64,000 bases of DNA. Source: Trissonchulus latispiculum. Lineage: Eukaryota; Nematoda; Enoplea; Enoplida; Ironidae. This document shows, in pieces, positions 43,331 to 55,813 of the stretch; position 1 is the first letter of the stretch; each line of letters starts with the position of its first letter. Location of the stretch: positions 1 to 64,000 of the forward strand of contig JASAND010023201.1 in NCBI GenBank assembly GCA_030248195.1, in the 5' to 3' direction. A program made the translations under genes and the position numbers. The notes beneath the pieces were generated by a model. The model did not search any database. It had not been told where the DNA came from and saw only the letters and a list, made by a program, of their open reading frames with translations.

Positions 43331-46300
43331 ATAGCTTCCATTCTTGGGAAGCTATATTTAAGTTCTCCGAAACACTGGATTATTTTGAAAGAGTAATTCC
43401 ACACAGTCTTTGCCTAAGACCATACTTTATTCTTTAAAAGTCCATTAAAATTTGTTCAAATTGAATTTTTAAGCCTAAAATGATGTCTAAATGTCGCAAC
43501 AAGTATAGAAACTACATATTTGGATAAACGTTTGTCACCATATCTTCAACTCCCAAACTAATTCTATTTCCCTATTTTAATGAGATGCTTGCATTACCAC
43601 CCGACAACTTTACTCCTGAATTCATTTCTTAACTAATCCGTTTCAAACGTTCATTGATGGTAGGTAACTGGTGTTAAATATGGCGTATCTGCAGATCTTG
43701 TCTCGTGACTTACGCAGCAGGGACGCGTTGAACGCCTTTCGATTATACAATCTTGCTTTTTTAAATTTTCAGAATTTTGAAAATCAATATTTCGACGATT
43801 TTGTTTCAAACAAAAAAGTAAGATTTTGCGTATGTTTCCAAGGAACATGCATTCAAAAATTTTTTAGATATATATAAGTCAAAATTTCACTGACTGCGTG
43901 AAAACATATGACATGACGTAAGACACACGAAGATATCATTAAATTCAATACCTTTTGATGAAATATCTGTATTTCGGCAATTAAAAGGTTCGGTAATTCC
44001 TGTGTCTAAACCTGTGACTAAAATTCGCAAGTCCTAACCGATCGATCGCATATTTTGTGTGGGTGCATTTTAACACATTTCTGGGCGATCAAATATTGTC
44101 TTGGCTACACGAGCTAGCTTGCATTATCATGAAGTGTATCACTGTGTGATCCAATGTGGTATGTACGTTATCGTTCAAAACTTTGAAAACGATATCTCCC
44201 ATTCCCTCTGCGCCACTCTGTTCCTTTGAAATACTAATCGTCGTATAACTTTCCCTAACCTGTACCGATTTTTGCACTAATATCTCTACTCTAACATCGT
44301 AACTGATTTCTGAGACCGTCTTTTTACTTCTCGAAAGGCTTTGTTTTCAAATTACGGCTGTGCAAAAATTTTAATGTGATTTTGCATGGACTTAGCGACT
44401 AGGAGTTCTACTGATGCTTTTTCGTTGCTGCTGTTATTCTTCTTGGTCACGGTGGAGTCGAATTAGTGAAAGCGTAATGGAAATAATTCAGATGAAAAGC
44501 CCTGGACCGAACGGAACCGACACCGGGATACATTTCTAAATTTTATTCTTGAACTTGCTGGTGACAACAGAGTTACCGAAGGAAAGAAAGACTCTTTAGT
44601 TCGTTTACTGGAGAATATCCTCCCTGGTTGATGAGTTTGACTACATAGGGTTTATCCACGGGCCCTGTGTCCATCAATTTCAAAATTGGTAATTAACTTT
44701 CATTAATAAATAACATTGGTCCTTTTAGATGTTAGACTTAGACTAGATATAGCAAAGTCCGGAAAAGTTGCATTAATCTATGTATTTGCAGCTGTCTCTG
44801 CATAAATGACAGAAGACTATCACAGCACTATAAATTTATTCAGATCCGATTACTTCGCAGACCAGTCGTACTTCCGCGTACTTATTCCGCAATGTTGCAA
44901 TGGGCAGATTTCAAAAAAGTCGACATTTTTTTTCATTTTATGATCTCAAAAGTAAAAAGTATTATGAATGTTTTTACATTGAAGGATTGTCTAGTCAATC
45001 AGAGAACTAGACTCGACAACTAGCGGACAATTTTAAAAGTTGTTGGCGTTCACGCATCAGTTCAGCGAAACTCTGTAGTGTAGTTTATCTACTAGACTCG
45101 GCGACTTACGTTTGGTGGAATCGACCTCATCAGAGCGCGGATAATCTGAAAAAAGGTACTTGGAGAAAATAAGGAACGGTGCAGATTGCCTGGAGTACAG
45201 CTTCGGTGAACCGCTGGTAACTGCCATTCTCTCACACGTTTAGAAGCTCATGTGTTTTCTTCTTATTGAAATCAACTAGAAAACGTCCTCTTGGATCAGA
45301 CTTCAATATCATGCGCTGGCAATAACCCTCAAATAAAAACAGCATCTCATTCATATACAAAAGAAACAAACAAGGACCACAAACAGAAGAATGCAACAAA
45401 AGTGGTACACCAGTGATAAATAGGGATACGTAAAATGTGCAACTGTCAACTGTAAATTAATTCATAAAAGCAGAACGAACAAGGGGATAAACGGAAACCA
45501 ACTCCCACAATTGCGTAAGTTATAGCGATTCAAAATCACTACACAGGACACCATCGCCCTTACATATATGTACAGTCGACAGAGTTCATAATATAGATTC
45601 GAGTGTGAGAAGCGTCAGGGTCTCTGTTATCGATCCCACATGTCCCGATACATGCCTTCCACGCTATACGGCGATTCCCAACTGCAAAACTCAAACAAAC
45701 GTGCACCTGCATGCTGAAGCACAGAATACAACTTGAACTGTCTGCTGTTTGGTTTTTCGAGCTACAACACAAAGACTTACACATATGTATGTTTGTATAC
45801 CGTTTGTATACATGTGTGTTTCTGTATACCGTTCGCTCTCTGTACTTAGTTATATCTGGCTGTTTTCTGCGGTGAGCCGCCTTAGGGATCGGTCAACTCT
45901 GGTTCTGTCTAACATAGGCAATATACTTTCATTAGGTAGAAAATCAGTTTGGTACATTTTTAAATTTTTGATTACAGTTTTAGTATTCTACCTAAAAATA
46001 TCATTTTTAGGTAGAATATCCCCGGAAATAAGAAAATTGCACTCCAGTGTTTTTCGTAAACAACTAGTTAAGTTGGCTCAGTTACAGTTACAATGTTGTA
46101 AACACCTGGTTCTTGGGTGGCTAGGCATTTATTGGTTTGCCAGTTGACGCAATTAGAGGAAATTTCTGCGTACAGGCAGGCGTGAGCATATATAGTCAGC
46201 CAATTATTTATTCTCTAAGATGGCCGACCAAGTAGCAAGGTGATTCTACTAACACTCAAGCAGCTGGCTTTGTACGTATATTGCAAAGGCTAGATCACAA

Positions 46301-48395
46301 ATCCCACCTAACAAGAAGACCGAGTTATAGAAATTTAAGGATTGCTATATCGCTTGGCGCAAATTTGAATTTTCGATTGAATTCAGTGTATTCAGTGAAA
46401 ACTGTATTTATTTCAAAACGACTACAATTTTAAGAATAATTCAAATTACAAGCAAAAAAGTCGAACCGAAATTGGCACTGCCTCCAAGCCTCATGTACAC
46501 AACATCTAGTCTTGGCAATCAACGTAAATACTTAGCTGAGTACTTTCTGTTATTATTCCATTATTCTTTTTTACGATCGTCTATGCGCTCAAGAAGACAC
46601 GCTCAGAAGATATTTTTCATAAAAGGATTTCTTCGGACCGTTTCTACTGGACAATTTTCTGTGATCGCGGGACTCTGCTATTTAAATACAGACCTGTGAT
46701 TCGAGCAAACCACTTTGTGTTGTAAAGATACAGATACTTAAGTTATGTGTGACCTAGGCTGCTTGATCATTTGTAGTTTTCGTTCTTCTAAGTTTGGTTT
46801 TGTTGTTTTATCAACTTTAGATATGGAAGCACGGATGCAATAGAAACGTATATACTGATGGATAATTTGGCCGGCTCTTAAACCTGCTGAAGATGGCATA
46901 TTCAGAAAAAATTAGTAGCTGGTATTACCGAAAGTTGTTTATTTAGTTCTCAGTCCGACGCACTTTGTGGAAATAATGCTCATAATCATAGCAATAGGAG
47001 ACTAGTCAATCTTGAGGGATTATGCTCTTCAGTAGTACAAACTTTAGACTAAACTATGGCTGTTGGTTTATTGCACAAACCCAAAACTTATTAATAAAGA
47101 CACAGCAGACTTCGCCACTGCTCAAATTAGATTACAGGCGAATACGTTGTTTAGTTTAGAAGGATTGATTGAACTGCCTCTGCATAAAACAGAAGATAGT
47201 TAAGATGTTTTGTAGTTCATTGAACCATCAAATGAAGATAAAGGAAGAAAAGTGGGTCTGAAGGAAACAATGCATTCAGACATGAAACTAATCACTGTAC
47301 TACTTTGGCAGCTGGTTTCTTTTTAAAGCAGCATAGAATAGTGAACACGGTTCAATTAAGCTTTAAGCTTTCGTACTCATACCACTGATGCCTAGGAATG
47401 GGGTTGATTGTTTTACGTAAAGCTTTATGTTTCTTCTACTAAAGTTAGGTACACTGGAAATGAAATTAAGATAATTTAAGCCTTGTGTTTAAGAACAGTG
47501 ATAAGCCTCCATTACTATAGATACTGACTGGCGGGGACAACTTTTACTGGGTAATCAATCTGATTAATACAGCTCAATCAATAGAATGATCTGGTATGTC
47601 CCTCTAGAGCTGAAAGGCCGTAACTCACAATTTTGGCATTTTTGAATTATGATGTGCAAAATCATTTTGTAATGAAAAGTCCTATGTAACCACTTACGAC
47701 TTATTTGCAATTTCGGATGGAATTACTGGATTTACGTCGTTTATGAACCACCATAATTAGAATGTGTTGGTTTTCCTATTTTCATAATTCACGAAGCTGA
47801 ACGTTAAATATTGCTCGAAACCAATTGAACCAATATACCAATTGAAAAGCCTATCACATAGCTAAGACATGAAGCAATGCACAGTAATGCCCTTTTGGAG
47901 CATAATAAATTACCTAAAAACAATTATTTGTGGTGAAATGATGAATCGGAATTGATTACGTAACCCAGCGCTAATTAGCTGCTATTTGAACCAAATTAAG
48001 AAAGAACTTTTTCTTAGTAACAACTTTGCTACACACTTCAAATAACTACTGCAAACTATTCGTAAGTAATGCTTGATCAAGTCTTTCGATACCTCGAAAG
48101 GGTGTAAATGTGAGTTTCGACCTTCTCGTACTAATGGGTCCATGTTTTTCAATCTTTTTTCTTATGAAGTAAATTTTTCGTTTGACAACTGACAGTGTAT
48201 CAAAGTGTCACAGTATAGGGGGGAATCAAACGGCGGGCATCCAAAAACTAGACATTCCAGGTTCTACCCCAAAATTGCCAATTTGCTTCTCCTTCAAGCA
48301 CAGGTAGGGGGAGATATTACTATTAAATCATATTGAAACAGTCTTTTTAAGTCTTTTAAAAATAAATATGTATTGCAACATTTAATTTTTTACAG
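43331..48395. other. Non-coding upstream region of the channel gene
   Basis: The first exon(s) of the DEG/ENaC gene, with promoter, start codon and cytoplasmic His-Gly motif, should lie here or further left, but none could be identified. Open frames at 43671-43877, 44089-44277 and 45749-46147 have no recognised motif. A short inverted pair of TTCTACCTAAAAAT / ATTTTTAGGTAGAA lies near 45990-46018. Confidence 0.4.
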
Positions 48396-48530
48396 ATATC
48401 GATGACGTATGATCTACGTAGGACCGTTCCTAGTAAATGCGTTATCGTCCTATTGCTCGTAGTATGGCTATGTTATGTCACATATGTTCTGATGATGTAC
48501 TATAAGCATCCTATTGTGGTGCAAAAGCAA
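48396..48530 (+). CDS. DEG/ENaC exon: first transmembrane segment
   Basis: Acceptor TTTTTTACAG, donor GTAGGT, 45 codons in phase 0. A basic LRRTVPSK is followed by about 20 hydrophobic residues (CVIVLLLVVWLCYVTYVLMM), then YYKHPIVVQKQ. This is the membrane entry plus the short post-TM1 P-V-V-x-K-Q pattern of the family. Confidence 0.9.
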
Positions 48531-48831
48531 GTAGGTTTTGCTTAGGCATTTTATCTTGAAACTTGAAATTTTGATTTATAATATAATTTATAATTTATAA
48601 TAATCGGTTTATTATACAAAAAGGAAACTTCAAGCAACAGTTCTCATCTGTTAAATTTGATTGGCTGTTTTCGATCTCCTCCCAAACGTATTCTGGTCGA
48701 AGTACCAAGTACGTGCAATCGACATAAGTACGTGCTTTCCTGTTGATATAACTTATAATATTCTTCTTCTTAATTATACAGTTGTGTACTCATTTTAGGA
48801 TACACTGATTGGTTTAGTCTATTAATTTTAG

Positions 48832-48890
48832 CTGGACTACAACTTTGAATTTCCTTCAGTAACATTATGTAATCTAAATCCATATTGGAA
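48832..48890 (+). CDS. DEG/ENaC exon: FPSVTLCN motif
   Basis: Acceptor ATTAATTTTAG, 19 codons plus two bases. It encodes LDYNFEFPSVTLCNLNPYW, the hallmark post-TM1 motif FPxVTxCNxNP. The end at 48890 uses a weak donor GTCAAT but gives the phase needed by the next exon and restores the NPY.KYS context seen in the family. A stronger donor GTAAGG at 48928 would leave the next exon out of frame. Confidence 0.88.
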
Positions 48891-49374
48891 GTCAATTCTG
48901 ATTTGGTCACAGTTTGGAAAAAATCTAGTAAGGTTATAACTTGATCGCATCAATGAAAATGAATTTTGTAGTTTGTAAACATTGCATGGTTGTGCTCTGG
49001 TACGCTTTTGTGACGATCACAGTTTTCAGGATTGCTAGACAGCTTTCCACTGTCTTGGTCCTGATGAAATTAATTTAAACATAAATTTAATATTACGTAT
49101 TGGTTCAGCGATTCCTAAGCAAGAAAGAGAGAAAGCACTTATTTCATTATCCACTGTACTACTTACAAATGTACTTTAAATCAAAATCTACTTTGCTTGC
49201 AAACATTTCTGCACCATATGATAACTGATTAGTAAAATTACTGTAACGTTACTTGCTGTTAACAGGCGAAGCTAATAGTTGCTGCTAGATATAATCAAAC
49301 CGCTGGCCATTTATTCGGTAACGCTTTACCCTTCTTTGCAGCACACGTTTTAAGCCTTAGAACTAAATGCTTTG

Positions 49375-50117
49375 AACTAAAGTCTGACCAAAAAATATTG
49401 GAACCGAACAGTCAGCACCAGTCCTGAGTTATCCTTTGAAGGTAGCCTATATAAAGTATATATTTTTAGAATCCTCAGGAGGAGGAGATTCCGATAAACC
49501 CATCATATCCGGTCTATATCCGGTTACCGGATACTAAATCGATAAAAACGCTTCAGATTCGGAAGAAAAATGCTAATTAATTCATACTCCAGTATATTGG
49601 TCCTTGGCTCAAAACATTTCCGAAAATCGGGTCACATCCGGTCCATGTCCGGTAACCGGATGCCCAGGTCACAAAAACTGTACAGCAAGATGGGTAGCTC
49701 GTACAGTTTCGCTGATTGGATTTTTGGATTCCTCGGGTCGAAATTAGTCTGTATCCAAAATTTTGTCCGGTTTGGACCAAAATTGCGTGATCTATGGTCG
49801 TATCCGGTTCGCAAAAAACCGGAAAAAACGATTTTTCCGGCCTGGTGCTCGGAATCGCGGATTAAAAATGTTCCCTTTTGGCACAATGAATGTTTGGGAG
49901 GCTACTTTCATTTTACCGGAGTCAAAGCAATCGAATATCCGGTCCATTTCCGGTTCTGAGCTTTGAAATTTGAGATTTCATGGGCTATTATCTCAGTATC
50001 CGGTTGGTCCGGAAGTCAAATTATTGCATTAAAATTATATTTGGTCTATCCCTAACCAACACCAACCACAAATTACTTCATATCTGCTGTAAATTTTGAA
50101 TGGCAGCGTTTTAAAAA
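49375..50117 (+). repeat. Left arm of the intronic hairpin
   Basis: Runs from AACTAAAGTCTGACC to GGCAGCGTTTTAAAAA. Landmarks include CTCAGGAGGAGGAGATTCCG and TTTCGCTGATTGGATTTTTG. Confidence 0.9.
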
Positions 50118-50218
50118 CGGTTCAAAAATAGGTTATATTGCATGCGACAAAGCTAAGCGTATGGGATCAAATCTCATGTCCGGTTTAACAATTAGACAAA
50201 ACAAACAAAAATCACCCA

Positions 50219-50962
50219 TTTTTAAAACGCTGCCATTCAAAATTTACAGCAGATATGAAGTAATTTGAGGTTGATGTTGGTTAGGGATAGACCAAATATA
50301 ATTTTAATGCAATAATTTGACTTCCGGACCAACCGGATACTGAGATAATAGCCCATGAAATCTCAAATTTCAAAGCTCAGAACCGGAAATGGACCGGATA
50401 TTCGATTGCTTTGACACCGGTAAAATGAAAGTAGCCTCCCAAACATTCATTGTGCCAAAGGGGAACATATTTAATCCGCGATTCCGAGCACCAGGCCGGA
50501 AAAATCGTTTTTTCCGGTTTTTTTGCGAACCGGATACGACCATAGATCACGCAATTTTGGTCCAAACCGGACAAAATTTTGGATACAGACTAATTTCGAC
50601 CCGAGGAATCCAAAAATCCAATCAGCGAAACTGTACAAGCTACCCATCTTGCTGTACAGTTTTTGTGACCTGGACATCCGGTTACCGGACATGGACCGGA
50701 TGTGACCCGATTTTCGGAAATGTTTTGAGCCAAGGACCAATATACTAGAGTATGAATTAATTAGCATTTTTCTTCCGAATCTGAAGCGTTTTTATCGATT
50801 TAGTATCCGGTAACCGGATATAGACCGGATATGATGGGTTTATCGGAATCTCCTCCTCCTGAGGATTCTAAAAATATATACTTTATATAGGCTACCTTCA
50901 AAGGATAACTCAGGACTGGTACTGAATGTTCGGTTCCAAGATTTTTTGGTCAGACTTTAGTT
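50219..50962 (-). repeat. Right arm of the intronic hairpin
   Basis: Reverse complement of the left arm, with a few substitutions and no large indels by eye, implying recent origin or ongoing gene conversion. Confidence 0.9.
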
Positions 50963-51836
50963 AAAATCGAACGTGAATAAGCGGAATTTCTATATTTCTA
51001 TTAAACCCATAGTGTAAGGGTGTGAAACTTAGAGACTAAACGGTGGTGCGATTGTTTGTCTATTCTAACTTTCATAAACTACTTACTTAATTAAACAACT
51101 AAACGTTATCCGTCGATCTGCACGTCAAAACTTACAAACTATCCCAAATGTGGCAGATTATATGATGTGATATACTATAACAAGAGTAATAATGCACCAC
51201 CTCCAGCACACACAAAACAATATGGAATTCGAACTAACAAAACTAACAACTTGATGTAACTTAACATTTGTTTTATCTGATTTCTCTTAAACTAAGATCG
51301 GCACACGAAAGTACGAAACTGCATAATCAATTCAACGTAATCTCCAAGTTGGAATACTAACATTATCAGCTTAACGAGCATATTTTAAAACTACTTTTTC
51401 CATTTAGAAAATACGACTAAACCAATGCCTAACCTTCACCCTTTGTGCCGAAAAGGATGGATCCGAGGGGACCGTGCATGCTATTTTTTCAGTCCAGTTG
51501 CTCCTGTCAGGTAATGCCGTGACCCAAAGTCATGCTAGCGCACAAACACAAGCAGTAGGACAAGCACAACCGATATTACAGCAATGAAATATCGCTAATC
51601 TCCCACCATGTCAGTATGCACTACAGAAGGGGACATAGATTTGTAATACCGTGACTGGTCCTGGTAACATCAGTATTCCCTACGTGGCATATAATGAATA
51701 GGAGCATTATATTCACAGAATTCAATTGGGTTCATCGAACTCAAACGCGTTCCACTGTCTCAGTCTTGTACGTACGCTTAGTACGTGAAAGCTTCGTAAA
51801 CCTATGAAATCTACAGTAAAAAATGCGAAGGAATCT

Positions 51837-52127
51837 GGGGTGCGTTGCAAAAGATTCTCCTAAGTATCCTACTAGGAGGGTACTTAGGAGGATGTCTGGG
51901 AGCAGTCTAGGTGGGAGTTAGGAGACCTCCTAAACCCGTTTCAAAAGATTTCTCCTAAGTTTAGCTGGCGCTGCTCCTAAATTCAGCCAACTTAGGAGGA
52001 AAGTTAAGAGTGGTAGATAGCACTCCTAGCTTAGGACAATCTTTTGAAACCCAATTCTCCTAAGCGAGCACCTAAGCTGAACTTAGGAGAGCTCCTAGGC
52101 TTAGGAGAATGTTTTGCAACGCGGCCC
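51837..52127. mobile_element. MITE with GCGTTGCAAAA ends
   Basis: Ends GGGGTGCGTTGCAAAAGATT and GTTTTGCAACGCGGCCC are inverted repeats. The interior is full of CTCCTAAG / CTTAGGAG motifs in both orientations, plus an internal TTTCAAAAGATT / AATCTTTTGAAA pair. Superfamily not assigned. Confidence 0.75.
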
Positions 52128-52801
52128 TGACGCCTTAAGCGTATACAGGTTCCATTTCACCAAATTTTAACCTTATCCTGACCGTAGATGAAACTGCTTC
52201 CAGCGAGTAGCGACTTCCGTCTCTACAAATTCTAAACCCAACAATTTTTGTCTCTAGGTGAAAACCATGAGGAGGTAGGAAGTGCGTAAGCCTTTCCCCC
52301 ACTAGTGGGAGAACGAAATACACCTGTGTCACGCTGAGATATATGATTATTACTTTCGAGTTGTTAATAATGAAGAAAAGTTTATCACGTTTAATAGTTT
52401 TGCGTTAGGATTAATAAACTAACTGTGATGGAGTTTTCAGATACAAAGCTGTAAATCTTAATAATTTCGATGCTTAAACAGGTCTTCAGGGATGTTACGT
52501 AGAATAGGTTTTATGAAATCAATAAAAGTTCAAAGGTTGGTTGCTTAAAATTTTGATTATTTCAAGTTCGTTCCAATTCAACTCCAATTCAGTTCCAATC
52601 CTTTCTGCAGCTGAAACAGGGTGCTTTTTCAAATTACCACGATAGCATTGTATGCAATTTCAAGATTGCACAGAAACAAAGTTCAATTAAAATTGCCCGG
52701 ATTCAATATTGCACGCAACATATATATCGATCAACTATCAATTTTGATGGCACAGTCTACTAATGTTCATGTTAATGTTCGTCTCATTTACGTTATTTCA
52801 G

Positions 52802-52897
52802 GTACTCAATGGCCAGCTATCTTTGTGCAGAGCGCAAAGCATCGTTACCAGTATTTATTGATGCAAAGCAGTTTCATAATTTTATGCACGATCTGCT
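52802..52897 (+). CDS. DEG/ENaC exon: start of extracellular domain
   Basis: Acceptor CGTTATTTCAG, donor GTAAGT. It enters with one base completing a codon and leaves with two. The frame reads YSMASYLCAERKASLPVF and then a short amphipathic stretch ending HDL. Position after NPYW and phase agreement on both sides support it; sequence conservation here is low in the family. Confidence 0.72.
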
Positions 52898-53317
52898 GTA
52901 AGTAGTCAAATTAAATGAAACCGAATATTTCCAAACGCTTGTACAGAGAGAATAAAAGTACATATGACAATTGGATTGCCAGGTCTGTAGGGTGTATGGG
53001 ATACTAATATAAATATTGATACAGATACAATAGGTTTATAATTAAGTGCTCTTATTCGACTTCTCGAGAATTTTGCTCAAAATGGCAGAGTTCAAGTTTT
53101 CTTTTTAAACTTTTAGAAGAAGAAGTATTGGACAGGATTCAACAAATACCACAAAAAATCGTTAACTTTGATCAGAAAACGTAAATTTGTAAATAAAGCT
53201 GCGGCGGCTAGAGATGTATCAAAAATTTTCCATTTTTCTAAGTATGCTGCATACTGTTGTCTTTTGTCAGCATCTTTCACTCCTAAAATGATTTTTGATA
53301 TATAAATTACTGCTTAG

Positions 53318-53449
53318 ACTCCACCCCAACATATACGGCAGAAAGATGTTCGAAGAACGAGGTTATTCAGCTGAAGCCTGGATAGGAGCGGTACTAAATG
53401 ACACGACAATGACCTGGGTGTCTGAGTCAAATAGTTCGTGTGTGCTGAA
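53318..53449 (+). CDS. DEG/ENaC exon: extracellular finger region
   Basis: Acceptor ACTGCTTAG, donor GTAAAC, 132 bp with matching phases. It encodes LHPNIYGRKMFEERGYSAEA and a segment with candidate N-glycosylation sites NDT and NSS and one Cys. Confidence 0.72.
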
Positions 53450-53777
53450 GTAAACTACTATTTATATTTGCGAAAACATTTACGAGCTGTGGAAAGGAAT
53501 AGGTGAAACATTAACACAGTATATCTGTAGTTCAAATAGTCTATTTTATGAGAAATATCTTATTCATGAGCCAAATGCAAACTACAAATATTATATAGCA
53601 TGTGTTTTGTGTGATTATGATGTGAATGCAGGCCAGCTCATTTTGCTTTTAAAATACTGTTTTCCCGAGCCTTGTCCTTGACTTCTTTCTTTATTCAATT
53701 TCCAAAAAACTTCTCTTTTAAAAACATTTCTGAAACCAAATCATTGTTGCAGCTTGCGATCTCAGTTTTAATTCCAG

Positions 53778-53956
53778 GTACTTAAAGTTTGCTGACAATT
53801 CGTGGCAAACAAGACTTCGGCAAAAAGGTAGAGTGGTTGCTCTTAACAGTGATATGTACTTTGGAACGTACGGGCTGGCAATAGAAGTTATGAATGAAAC
53901 CAGGAGTGTGATATGTCAAATTCAAGATGTAACTGGATCCGAATGCGTGGACACTG
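53778..53956 (+). CDS. DEG/ENaC exon: extracellular domain
   Basis: Acceptor TTTTAATTCCAG, donor GTAATT, 179 bp. It encodes KYLKFADNSWQTRLRQKG, a Tyr/Gly-rich MYFGTYGLAIEV, a glycosylation-type NET, and two Cys. Phases fit both neighbours. Confidence 0.75.
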
Positions 53957-54696
53957 GTAATTACTGCTTGTATTTGAAAGCCAATTTATATACAGAAGCA
54001 AATTAATTCAGCTTTTTCAACTTTTCAACTTTTAACAACTTGAATGCGGTCATACTAAAACAGTTAGCGTTTCTGATGCGAAACTAGGTAAACAGGTCGC
54101 AGCGAGATGATTTACTACTTCTTTTCCATGTTTTAAATAATGCTTCAAGACGGTGAAATCTGTGGCACAACGTTATGTCATGCAAACACAGCACGCTGAT
54201 CATGTTTCGTATAAAATTTCTAAATTTACCTGACATTTCGTTATGCTCTGCTCAGTATTTAGTTATGAAATTGTGACGAGATTGCTAGCAATTGCTCAAA
54301 GGTTTTAATGAAAGCATAAACTTTACAGCCTCTTCATGGACAGTCTGTTGAGGCTAGCACAGAGGCCTCATGGAAAAATCGCCCTAAATGAGAAGTGTCC
54401 GCCACAGAAAATACTGTTTCAGTTTCAGTTTCCGTGTTAATAATTTTTGAATCAGAATAAATAGGCTTGGTCGTCAAACATTTTGAATTAAAATATCAAA
54501 CTAAAATCGAATGTCAAGACGTCAAATTGACTTACCCTTGACTAATCAGTACAAAAGTTACACACCAACTGTTCATAATTAACTAATTACTTCCTTGTCT
54601 ACGTTTCTACGTTATGATTCATCGCTGTAATTAGAAGGTTTCCACACATATGTAAGAAACTATCATCGTTTGTTTTAGGTGAAATACTACCAGAAT

Positions 54697-55019
54697 TGCG
54701 AGTATTTGACACATATCTGTGTATTATAAACGTGATACATCCTCTGCACGCTAACGACTGACCCACCCCCCCCCCCCAAATTGGACCCTTCACTTCAAAA
54801 AATTTTGGCCGCTATGAATGTGTTCTAAAGCTCGAAGCAGACACAAAACTCGAGCACGTAGTGCTTGTGTTTCCGAGCTTTAGCAGACAAGCATTAGAGC
54901 GAGTGAGCGTACCCCCGTTTCGACTGGGTACCAATTTGCGGGGGGGGGGGGGTCAGCCGTTAGCGTGCAGAGAATGTGTCACGCTCATAATACATACATA
55001 ATGTGTTATGTACTCTTGC
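54697..55019. mobile_element. Hairpin MITE in a channel intron
   Basis: Inverted ends run from about GCGAGTATTTGACACATATC to GTGTTATGTACTCTTGC, then GTGATACATCCTCTGCACGC / GCGTGCAGAGAATGTGTCAC, then C-runs against G-runs, then an inner pair with AAGCTCG / CGAGCTT. It shares end sequences and the plan (TCTGCAC, then ACGG, then C-run) with the nested MITE at 32274-32962. Confidence 0.72.
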
Positions 55020-55113
55020 TATAAGTGAACTACCGAGGCTTCAGCTACAGAAGATAAACTGACAAATTGTTAATGTACGATGCAACACAACACAATATGC
55101 ACTTCTGATTTAG

Positions 55114-55280
55114 GCAGAAAACCAATCTACACGGCTGGACCCAAAAGCTCTATGCTTCAGATTGGTGACATTCTGACAGACATGAACAATTTCCAAGGAT
55201 GGTACTCAATTCTGCGAAAGCTTTTCGTAGTTTTCCAGAACATTGGTGATAATGCCATAGACTATTATTTTAAAAATTTG
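55114..55280 (+). CDS. DEG/ENaC exon: extracellular domain
   Basis: Acceptor TTCTGATTTAG, donor GTGAGT, 167 bp. It encodes RKPIYTAGPKSSMLQIGDIL followed by WYSILRKLFVVFQNIG. It is open in one frame throughout and phases fit. Confidence 0.8.
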
Positions 55281-55619
55281 GTGAGTAAAGTTGCGCTTCT
55301 TTCTCCGTGCTGATTACAGTGACGGCGACTGTATGAAGGTTGTAGCAATTTTGTATGAAATTGTCAGAGAAATGTTGGAAGGTTACACTTCTGTGTAGTA
55401 AACGCGTTCGTGGCTTGCTGAATCTTTGACGGAATTTGACAGTGGCATCTCTTCAAGCGAAACATGCGTTTCCGTTAGCACTAGAATAGCTTGGCTCTCT
55501 CTGGTTGAACAAATCACTAGTACAATTTGATCTACACCAACTGCCAGATATATCGCAAATTATTTTAGTTCAGACGCTTCATCAGTAGTCAGTACTGTCA
55601 ACTTAATTCAGCTTTATAG

Positions 55620-55813
55620 ATTGCAATTACACGTTACAATGTCAAAAATCCGAACAACAGCGAAACCAGCTTTTTTCGCTATATGGGAATTTTAAGCAAT
55701 GGAATGGATGCCTTTCTAAACACTGATGATGGCCCATTATGTCCATCCTTGAACATGACTACACGGAGCAAATTCATATTACTTTGCTCATTCGCTGGTC
55801 AACGTTGCAGCAA
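55620..55813 (+). CDS. DEG/ENaC exon: CSFxGxxC motif
   Basis: Acceptor GCTTTATAG, donor GTAAGC, 194 bp. It encodes MGILSNGMDAFLN, a Cys and glycosylation-type NMT, and ends with FILLCSFAGQRCS, matching the conserved C-x-F-x-G-x-x-C found before the GNCYTF motif in this family. Confidence 0.88.

Larger units (their letters stand above)
49375..50962. mobile_element. Giant foldback element in the channel intron
   Basis: Two arms of about 744 bp (49375-50117 and 50219-50962) are near-perfect reverse complements around a roughly 101-bp spacer. Outer ends read AACTAAAGTCTGACC and its complement. Each arm has at least ten CCGG-centred hexamers (TCCGGT or ACCGGA). Open frames in both arms mirror each other and are not genes. 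No transposase and no clear target duplication. Confidence 0.9.
48928..52801 (+). other. Large intron carrying a giant hairpin and a MITE
   Basis: It is non-coding between the FPSVTLCN exon and the next exon. It holds the 1.6-kb inverted repeat at 49375-50962 and a MITE at 51837-52127. A tempting 17-codon stretch at 49266-49317 with AG and GT borders has the wrong exit phase. Confidence 0.7.

Noticed and set aside
49266..49317. A 17-codon stretch with AG and GT borders in the channel intron (AKLIVAARYNQ...)
   Set aside because: Its exit phase does not fit the next exon, and joining 48890 directly to 52802 gives a better family match.
49570..50767. Open frames of 98-129 codons on both strands
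   Set aside because: They are mirror translations of the two arms of the inverted repeat and show no protein family features.
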